In this document: positions 17,218 to 22,848 of the stretch, in pieces | How the letters are laid out: every line of letters starts with the position of its first letter | Position numbering within the stretch: position 1 is the stretch's first letter | Source of the DNA: Sphaerisporangium flaviroseum | GTDB lineage: Bacteria; Actinomycetota; Actinomycetes; Streptosporangiales; Streptosporangiaceae | DNA: 64,000 nucleotides | Assembly (NCBI RefSeq): GCF_039537005.1 | Contig: NZ_BAAAZR010000002.1 | Coordinates: 186,001 to 250,000, forward strand | Direction: 5' to 3' | Position numbers and translations under genes: made by a program | The notes under the pieces: generated by a model | Seen by the model: the letters and a program-made list of their open reading frames with translations, nothing else | What the model was told of the DNA's origin: nothing | The model's database searches: none

Positions 17218-17651
17218 AGCACCCGCCTTTTCTGCTCGGCCGGGTGGATGAGCCGGGCGACATCGATGTCCACCTGCCTGGCGTCCAGACCGGTCAGCTC
17301 GTGCACACGGGTCCTGACGTGCTCCCGGACGTTGTGGACGACCTGCCGGATCGGCGCCGGGTAGGTCACCGACATCGTCACCCGCACGATCGCCAGGTGC
17401 CCGTCCACGTGGGCGCTCACCCGGGGAGCCCCCCCAGGCGTGCCGCGCCCGAGGGGCGCCCCGAGCAGCCGGGGCGCGCCCCCGCCGACCTGGTCCACCT
17501 CGGTGACCGCCCAGGTGGCGATCCGCTCCAGCACCCGGTTGGCGATGTCGGTGCGCCCGCGCGCCTCGACCGGCCCGGCGCCGCCGTGCGACTCCGGGAC
17601 CGGTTCGGTGCCGTGCCCGCCCGGAGGGGGCATGGCCATCTCGGTGTTCAC
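17214..17651 (-). CDS. Asp23/Gls24-family envelope stress protein (third copy)
   Basis: 145 residues. An unstructured Pro/Gly-rich N-terminus precedes the Asp23 domain: GRTDIANRVLERIATWAVTE, then the beta-rich region with VDGHLAIVRVTMSVTYPAPI and the closing helix/strand VREHVRTRVHELTGLDARQV. The GTG start was chosen because it overlaps the upstream stop (GTGA); upstream in-frame codons lie inside the DUF2273 gene. Confidence 0.82.
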   Translation of the reverse strand: MNTEMAMPPPGGHGTEPVPESHGGAGPVEARGRTDIANRVLERIATWAVTEVDQVGGGAPRLLGAPLGRGTPGGAPRVSAHVDGHLAIVRVTMSVTYPAPIRQVVHNVREHVRTRVHELTGLDARQVDIDVARLIHPAEQKRRVL

Positions 17652-17842
17652 GTGCGTCTCCGGGTGCCGCCCAGGAGTCCGCTCATGTCGAGTTCGCCGG
17701 TCAGCGCCCGGCCGACCAGGAACCCGAGTACGCCGAGGACCAGCACGATGAGGAACGCGGTAAGGCCGCCGACCACTATGGCGAACCCGAGCGCGGTCCC
17801 GAACAGAAGGCCGACCGCCGGCCACCAGCGGGATTCATCCAT
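17648..17842 (-). CDS. DUF2273-like small membrane protein of the Asp23 operon
   Basis: 64 residues forming a hairpin of two helices (WWPAVGLLFGTALGFAIVVG and FLIVLVLGVLGFLVGRAL). Small DUF2273 proteins accompany Asp23 and AmaP and help membrane attachment in Firmicutes; the same role is inferred here. ATG at 17842 has GGAAGG 7 nt upstream. An in-frame GTG 9 nt earlier sits too close to that site. Confidence 0.78.
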   Translation of the reverse strand: MDESRWWPAVGLLFGTALGFAIVVGGLTAFLIVLVLGVLGFLVGRALTGELDMSGLLGGTRRRT

Positions 17843-17875
17843 TTCGCTCACCTTCCACTGTGGAGGGGCACTCCC

Positions 17876-18292
17876 TCACGGGGAAACCGGGGCATCGCCG
17901 GACCGCTCGGGGGAGACCTCGCCGCTCGCGGGCCGGGTGATGTCCTTCTTCGACGGGCCGGTGCCCGGTTCCGGCTTGGAAGGACCGGTGCCGGGGTCCG
18001 GCAAGGTGATGTCCTCGACCCGTATGTTGACGGTCAGGCCGGGCGCCAGCGCCTCGACCGCGGTGCGCACGTCCGCGGCGATCTCGCCGAGCGGCCGCCC
18101 GTAGCGGGCGACCAGTGCGACCTCGACCTCTTTCTCGCGTACGGCGACTCCGGCGACGCTGCGGCCGGCAAGGTAGGTGGCCACCGGCCCTCCCGCCAGT
18201 GCGGCGACGTCCGGGCAGCCCGCCACCGCCTCGGCGATGCGGTCCGCCAGCCGCCCCACCTCATGGGTCTCGCCGGTCCCGGCGGGGTTCAT
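17876..18292 (-). CDS. Asp23-like protein (second copy, divergent)
   Basis: 138 residues. The first 100 follow the Asp23 pattern: EVGRLADRIAEAVAGCPDVA, then VAGVAVREKEVEVALVARYG, a helix beginning LGEIAADVRTAVEAL, and LTVNIRVEDITLP. The tail is Pro/Gly/Ser-rich with a short internal duplication (DPGTGPSKPEPGTGPSKKD). ATG overlaps the stop of the upstream Asp23 gene (ATGA). Divergence from the other copies suggests a distinct partner rather than simple redundancy. Confidence 0.72.
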   Translation of the reverse strand: MNPAGTGETHEVGRLADRIAEAVAGCPDVAALAGGPVATYLAGRSVAGVAVREKEVEVALVARYGRPLGEIAADVRTAVEALAPGLTVNIRVEDITLPDPGTGPSKPEPGTGPSKKDITRPASGEVSPERSGDAPVSP

Positions 18293-18759
18293 CGGACTCG
18301 GGTCTCCTGCGGCTCGGCTGCCTCGTCGCCGGGCAGGTGGAGGTCGTTCACCGTGATGTTGACCTCGGTGACCTCCAGGCCGCACATGTTCTCCACGGCG
18401 TTGATCACGTTGCGCCGGATGCCGGCCGCGAGATCGGGGATCGACACCCCGTACTCGACGATGACGTCGAGGTCGATCGCCGCTTGGCGCTCGCCCACCT
18501 CGACCGCGACCCCCTGGGTGACGCCGGCCCCTCCGATGAGGCGCTCCCGTACGGCGCCGAGGGCCCGGGACATCCCCGCTCCCATCGCGTACACCCCGGG
18601 TACCTCGCGGGCGGCCATTCCCGCGATCTTGGCTACCACGGTGTCGGCGATCGTCGTCCTGCCGCGCTCGCTCACGAGTTCCGCGCCCCGTTGCGACCCC
18701 GTGCGCGCGCTCCTGACCTCGGCCGCTTGGCCCGGTGTTTCGTTCATCTGTGTGCTCAC
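18289..18759 (-). CDS. Asp23/Gls24-family envelope stress response protein (first copy)
   Basis: 156 residues with the most canonical Asp23 domain of the three: GRTTIADTVVAKIAGMAARE, VPGVYAMGAG, VAVEVGERQAAIDLDVIVEY, and the closing NAVENMCGLEVTEVNITVND. Asp23 proteins coat the inner face of the membrane and respond to cell-wall stress. GTG start has GGAGG 8 nt upstream; the frame extends a further 18 codons upstream without an RBS. It is the promoter-proximal gene of the six-gene operon. Confidence 0.85.
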   Translation of the reverse strand: MSTQMNETPGQAAEVRSARTGSQRGAELVSERGRTTIADTVVAKIAGMAAREVPGVYAMGAGMSRALGAVRERLIGGAGVTQGVAVEVGERQAAIDLDVIVEYGVSIPDLAAGIRRNVINAVENMCGLEVTEVNITVNDLHLPGDEAAEPQETRVR

Positions 18760-18831
18760 CTCGTTGTCCTCCGTTCCAGCAGGACTGGCCTGCGTCGCCG
18801 AATAGGAAGGCACAACCGGCTAAATTCGCAC

Positions 18832-18858
18832 GTACCCCTGTGTAAGGAGATATAAGGC
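18832..18858 (-). promoter_or_regulatory. Possible stress-sigma (SigB-like) promoter of the Asp23 operon
   Basis: On the minus strand GCCT and GGGTAC are separated by 17 nt in an AT-rich stretch 73 nt or more before the first Asp23 start. Actinomycete SigB promoters follow GNNT-N14-16-GGGTAY (recalled consensus), so this is one base too long. It suits a stress operon, but is unproven. Confidence 0.25.
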
Positions 18859-18944
18859 TATTTTATACCGAATGTCTGCTTTTTACTCCGTCCAGGGCGG
18901 TGGAAGGGGGCCTGGGACACGGAGCGCTCTCGGGGGGCGGGGCC

Positions 18945-20657
18945 CTACGCCTCCGCCGTGACCGGAGCCTCCCAGCGGCCCATCAGATCCCGGTAGAGCG
19001 GCGAGGCGGCGACCATCTCCTCATGCGTGCCCACCTGGGCGCGGGCCCCGTCCATGACCAGCACCCGCCGGGCACGGAGGGCCGAGGTGAGGCGGTGCGC
19101 GATCACGATCAGCGTGCCGTCGCGGGCGGCGAACGCCTCCTCCGCCCGGGCCTCGGCCGCCGGGTCCAGATGGCAGGTCGCCTCGTCGAGCAGGACGAGC
19201 CGCGCGGGGGACAGGTACGCGCGGGTGAGCGCGATGAGCTGCCGTTCACCCGCCGACAGCTCGGACGGGTCCACCTCGGCCGCGCAGCCGCCGAGCCTGG
19301 CGGCCAGCTCCGTCATGCCCACCGCGTCGACGGCCTTGTCGATGTCGGCCTGCGACCGGCCCTCGGCCATGTAGGTCAGGTTCTCGCCCAGAGTGCCGCG
19401 GAAGACGTACGCCTCCTGCGGGATGAGCACGCGGGCCCGGCACATGGCGGCGCGGTCGATGGCGTCGACGGGAACCCCGCCGATCAGGATCCGCCCGCCG
19501 TCGGGCCGCAGTATCCCGGCGATCAGCGCCGCCACGGTGGACTTGCCGATGCCACTGGGGCCGACGACGGCGAGATGGTCGCCGTCCCGCACGGCCAGGT
19601 CAAGGTCCGAGACCACCGGGTCGGCGTCCGGGCCGTACGCGAACGTCACCCCGCGCAGGCGCAGCAGCATGCCCCTGGGCATGTCCGCCGACCCGGTCGA
19701 CGTCGCGGGCGGCCGCGCGCTGGTCGTCACGATGCGCTCAAGCGCCACCACCAGGCGCACGCCGTTCACCCCGACCCCCTGCACGAGGCTGCCGAGCGCG
19801 GGGGTCAGGGACTGCGCCACGTACGTGAGCGTGCCGAGGATGATCCCGGCGGTCGCACCGTCGCGGACCAGGGCGGGTGTGGCGGCCAGCACCATCAGGA
19901 TGGGCAGCCACCCGCCGACGGCCAGCGACAGGGTGCGGACGGCGGTGAGCCGGGCGAGCGCCTGGCTGGTACGGGCCTGGAACTCCACGTCCTGCTGGAC
20001 GCCGGCCGCCACGCGCTCCTCGGCCCCGCAGGCGGCGACGTCCCGCAGGCCGTCCACCATGGCGGCCACCGAGGAGGCCGTCCGCTCCTCGGCGAGGATG
20101 AGCCGCCGCTGGAGCCTCGCCATGGCGGGCAGCGACATCAGGAAGAGCGAGAGACCCGCCAGCAGGGGCAGGACCACCAGCGGCAGCACGGCGCCCATCA
20201 GCGTCAGCACGCCGAACACCACGCCCATGATCGAGAACAGGAACGACCTCACCACGGCGATCACGGCGCCGAAGGAGTCCCTGGCGAGCTCCACCTGGCG
20301 GTTGAGCCGCGCGACGGCGCCGGTGTCCGGCCGCATGCCCGAAGTGGCCGTGCGATGCAGGGTGCCCTCGACGACCTGCCGCAGGAGGGTGTCGCGGAAC
20401 GGCTCGACGATCCCGGCGATCGCCAGGAGCACCTGCCGCGCGCCGAGCGCCGCGGTCAGCCAGGCGGCGGCCAGGATCATGAGCCAGCCGAGCCCGACCA
20501 GCGGGCGGCCGGAGCCGAACCCGTCGTCCAGCGCGTGCGCGATGGCCTGCCCGGATACGAAGGACGGCGCCGCCTCGGCGAACGACCAGCAGAGCAGCCG
20601 CGCCAGGTGCCGCGGCCGCCGCCGCACCGCCTGCCACAGCAGATCTCTGACCCTCAT
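18945..20657 (-). CDS. Lanthipeptide-type ABC exporter, half-transporter A
   Basis: 570 residues: six-helix membrane domain (to about residue 310), then an ATPase domain with Walker A GPSGIGKST (about 366-374), signature LSAGERQ (about 467) and Walker B LVLLDEATCHLD with an intact catalytic Glu. It overlaps the upstream half-transporter by 4 nt, so the two probably form a heterodimer, as RamA/RamB and AmfA/AmfB do for SapB/AmfS. No peptidase C39 domain is present, so leader removal must occur elsewhere. It is the last gene of the lanthipeptide operon. Confidence 0.88.
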   Translation of the reverse strand: MRVRDLLWQAVRRRPRHLARLLCWSFAEAAPSFVSGQAIAHALDDGFGSGRPLVGLGWLMILAAAWLTAALGARQVLLAIAGIVEPFRDTLLRQVVEGTLHRTATSGMRPDTGAVARLNRQVELARDSFGAVIAVVRSFLFSIMGVVFGVLTLMGAVLPLVVLPLLAGLSLFLMSLPAMARLQRRLILAEERTASSVAAMVDGLRDVAACGAEERVAAGVQQDVEFQARTSQALARLTAVRTLSLAVGGWLPILMVLAATPALVRDGATAGIILGTLTYVAQSLTPALGSLVQGVGVNGVRLVVALERIVTTSARPPATSTGSADMPRGMLLRLRGVTFAYGPDADPVVSDLDLAVRDGDHLAVVGPSGIGKSTVAALIAGILRPDGGRILIGGVPVDAIDRAAMCRARVLIPQEAYVFRGTLGENLTYMAEGRSQADIDKAVDAVGMTELAARLGGCAAEVDPSELSAGERQLIALTRAYLSPARLVLLDEATCHLDPAAEARAEEAFAARDGTLIVIAHRLTSALRARRVLVMDGARAQVGTHEEMVAASPLYRDLMGRWEAPVTAEA

Positions 20658-22477
20658 CCCGGCCCCGCGCCGGTGATCTGGAAGACCGCGCGGTAGGCGG
20701 GGTCGCGCCACAGGACGTCGTGGGGACCAAGACCCCGGATGCGCCCGCCTTCCAGCCAGGCGACCAGATCGGCGCGTGCGGCCGTCGCGGCCCGGTGCGC
20801 GACGATCACGCGCGTACGGTCGCGCAGTTCCTCGGTCAGCGCCCTGGCCACCTGGTGCTCGGTGACGGTGTCCAGGCTGGAGGTGGCGTCGTCGAGGATG
20901 AGCAGCCGCCCGCCGTGGGCGAAGGCCCGCGCCAGCCCGATCCGCTGCCGCTCGCCCCCTGACATGGGCGCTTCGTCGATCGGCGTGTCGTACGAGTGGG
21001 GCAGCCTGCGGATGAACGCGTCGGCCGCGGCGGCCCTGGCGGCCCCTCTGGCCACGCCGGATGGGCGCTCCACGGTGATCGCCTCGGCGAGCGTGGAGCC
21101 GAAGAGCACGGGTCGCCCGAACGCGTAGGCGACGGATCGGCGCAGCGCCGTCCGGCTGAGACGGCGCAGCGGCACCCCGTCGAGCAGGACCTCGCCACGG
21201 TCGGGGTCGGTCAGCCTGCCGGCGACGGCGGCGAGAAGGGACTTGCCGCTTCCCGACCTGCCGACCACGGCCATCGCGGCGCCTCCCGGCACGACCAGGT
21301 CGATGTCCCGCAGCACCGGCTTCCCCTCCACGCTGACGGTGACGTCGCGAAGCTCCAGCCGCCCCGGCCCTTGGTCCCGCGGGTCGTGCTCGCCGTAGGC
21401 GACCGCGGGCCGGCGCAGAACCTGGTGGACCCGTCTAGCCGCCGAGCGGGCGCGGCCCAGCCGGTTCAGGTAGCCCAGCGCGGAGCCGATCCCCGCGCCG
21501 AGCACCGCGTACCGTGCCGCCGCGAACAGCTCTCCGACGCTCAGCTCCCCCGCGGAGAGCCGGATGCCGCCCACGCCGATCACGGCCGTCTCCAGAAGGG
21601 GCACGACGATCGCCGCCTGCACGCCGGCGCGGGCGTTGACGCTCCACAGGGCCATGCCGTACTCGCGCAGGCGCGTCAGCGGCGCCAGCACGCGCCGGGT
21701 CTCCAGGTCCTCGGTCCCGGCGGCGGCGATGGTCCGTGCGCCCGAGAGCGCGTCGACCATCCGTGAGGCGATGTCGCTCTGCGCCTCCTGGTAACCCGTC
21801 GCGACGCTCGTCGTCTCGCGCAGGAACGCGCGCAGGACGATCCCGATCAGCACCAGGCCGGCGGAGAACGCCACGGCCAGCCAGGGATCGATGAGCGCGA
21901 GGGCGATGAGGGAACCGCCGGCCGGCACCAGGAGGGCCACCGCAGTGATCAGCGCCTCGGGGGCGGCCCCCACCTCTTCGGCGTTGGCTCCCGCTCTGGT
22001 GACCAGGTCGCCGGCCGGGAAACGCCGGGAGATCGCGGGACCGACGGCCAGCACGTGCCGTACGACCCGCTCGCGGAGCCAGCGTGCGGCCTGCGCGCCG
22101 CCGGCGCCCGCCGCCAGCACGGCCACCGCGTCGCACGCGACGACCGTGACGACGAGCGCCACGCAGATCAGGAACGCGTCGCCGGTGGCGGCGCCGGGCG
22201 TGACCAGGACGTCCACCGCGCGGCCCAGGGCGCCGGGGAGCAGCAGCTCGACCACGGCGCCGGCCAGCGCGGCGACGGCGTACACCGCAGGCCATCGGCC
22301 GCTGCGGTGGAGGACTTCGAGGAGCAGGCGGTCCGCCCTGCGGGCGTCGCTCGCCCGGCCGATCCCGGACTCGGCGCCCGTGCCCGGCGCGGGGGTGTCG
22401 CCCCCGTCGCCGGGCACGGTGGGGTCCGATGCCCGGCTGCCGGTCACCCGGCCACTGGCCGCCTGGGTGTCCGGCAT
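20654..22477 (-). CDS. Lanthipeptide-type ABC exporter, half-transporter B
   Basis: 607 residues with a disordered N-terminus of about 45 residues, a six-helix membrane domain and a C-terminal ATPase. Walker A is GRSGSGKS and the signature is MSGGERQRIGLARAF. Walker B reads LLILDDATSSLD: the catalytic Glu is replaced by Asp, as in the degenerate site of heterodimeric exporters. The partner keeps Glu, so one active and one regulatory site are expected. RBS GAGGAAA lies about 9 nt upstream of the ATG, and an attenuator-like hairpin separates it from the precursor genes. Confidence 0.88.
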   Translation of the reverse strand: MPDTQAASGRVTGSRASDPTVPGDGGDTPAPGTGAESGIGRASDARRADRLLLEVLHRSGRWPAVYAVAALAGAVVELLLPGALGRAVDVLVTPGAATGDAFLICVALVVTVVACDAVAVLAAGAGGAQAARWLRERVVRHVLAVGPAISRRFPAGDLVTRAGANAEEVGAAPEALITAVALLVPAGGSLIALALIDPWLAVAFSAGLVLIGIVLRAFLRETTSVATGYQEAQSDIASRMVDALSGARTIAAAGTEDLETRRVLAPLTRLREYGMALWSVNARAGVQAAIVVPLLETAVIGVGGIRLSAGELSVGELFAAARYAVLGAGIGSALGYLNRLGRARSAARRVHQVLRRPAVAYGEHDPRDQGPGRLELRDVTVSVEGKPVLRDIDLVVPGGAAMAVVGRSGSGKSLLAAVAGRLTDPDRGEVLLDGVPLRRLSRTALRRSVAYAFGRPVLFGSTLAEAITVERPSGVARGAARAAAADAFIRRLPHSYDTPIDEAPMSGGERQRIGLARAFAHGGRLLILDDATSSLDTVTEHQVARALTEELRDRTRVIVAHRAATAARADLVAWLEGGRIRGLGPHDVLWRDPAYRAVFQITGAGPG

Positions 22478-22517
22478 GATATAGGTTTCCTCTTCAGAGA
22501 GTCCGGGTATGGACAGG

Positions 22518-22548
22518 CCTGGAGCGGCCGGATGAGGGCCGCCCCAGG
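22518..22548 (-). terminator. Attenuator-like hairpin between precursor and exporter genes
   Basis: Arms CCTGGAGCGGCC (22518-22529) and GGCCGCCCCAGG (22537-22548) pair over 12 bp with one mismatch and a 7-nt loop. No T-tract follows. It lies just after the second precursor gene and before the exporter RBS, where partial termination would raise precursor output relative to transporter. Confidence 0.55.
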
Positions 22549-22561
22549 CACTGGTCAGCTA

Positions 22562-22684
22562 TTAGTGGCAGAGGACGCTGAGGCTGCTGTTCTCGTGGGG
22601 GGTGCACCCCACGAGGCTCAGGTTGCTGCCGCCGCCGCCGCCACCGGTGGGCAGTTCCATCTCCTGCAGGTCGAGAAGCGCCAT
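22562..22684 (-). CDS. lanA2: Class III lanthipeptide precursor peptide 2 (RamS/AmfS-like)
   Basis: 40 residues. The leader begins MALLDLQEMELPTG, matching the conserved LLDLQ.M start of AmfS and RamS leaders (family knowledge). Six glycines (14-19) precede a core with two class III motifs: S20-xx-S23-xxx-C27 (SNLSLVGC) and S33-xx-S36-xx-C39 (SSLSVLC), the sites for lanthionine or labionin rings. It differs from precursor 1 at four positions only: Glu8, Val25, Val37 and His40. RBS AAAGGG is 10 nt upstream of the ATG; the stop is TAA. It is 36 nt downstream of precursor 1. Confidence 0.9.
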   Translation of the reverse strand: MALLDLQEMELPTGGGGGGSNLSLVGCTPHENSSLSVLCH

Positions 22685-22720
22685 TTCGGTTACGCCCTTT
22701 CGTCTTGTCTTGCTGGAGGG

Positions 22721-22843
22721 TCAGCCACAGAGGATGCTGAGGCTGCTGTTCTCGTGGGGGGTGCACCCCAACAGGCTCAGGTTGCTGCCGCCACCGCCGC
22801 CGCCGGTGGGAAGCTCCATGTCCTGAAGATCCAAAAGCGCCAT
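22721..22843 (-). CDS. lanA1: Class III lanthipeptide precursor peptide 1 (RamS/AmfS-like)
   Basis: 40 residues starting MALLDLQDMELPTG, then a run of six Gly and a core with S20/S23/C27 (SNLSLLGC), the spacer TPHEN, and S33/S36/C39 (SSLSILCG). Both triads fit the Ser-x2-Ser-x2-5-Cys pattern that LanKC enzymes convert to lanthionine or labionin. The leader is only about 19 residues, shorter than that of SapB, and lacks its acidic segment. A strong RBS, AAAGGAGGT (22851-22859), overlaps the LanKC stop codon, and the ATG follows that stop by 5 nt, so translation is probably coupled to the synthetase. Confidence 0.92.
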   Translation of the reverse strand: MALLDLQDMELPTGGGGGGSNLSLLGCTPHENSSLSILCG

Positions 22844-22848
22844 GAAAG

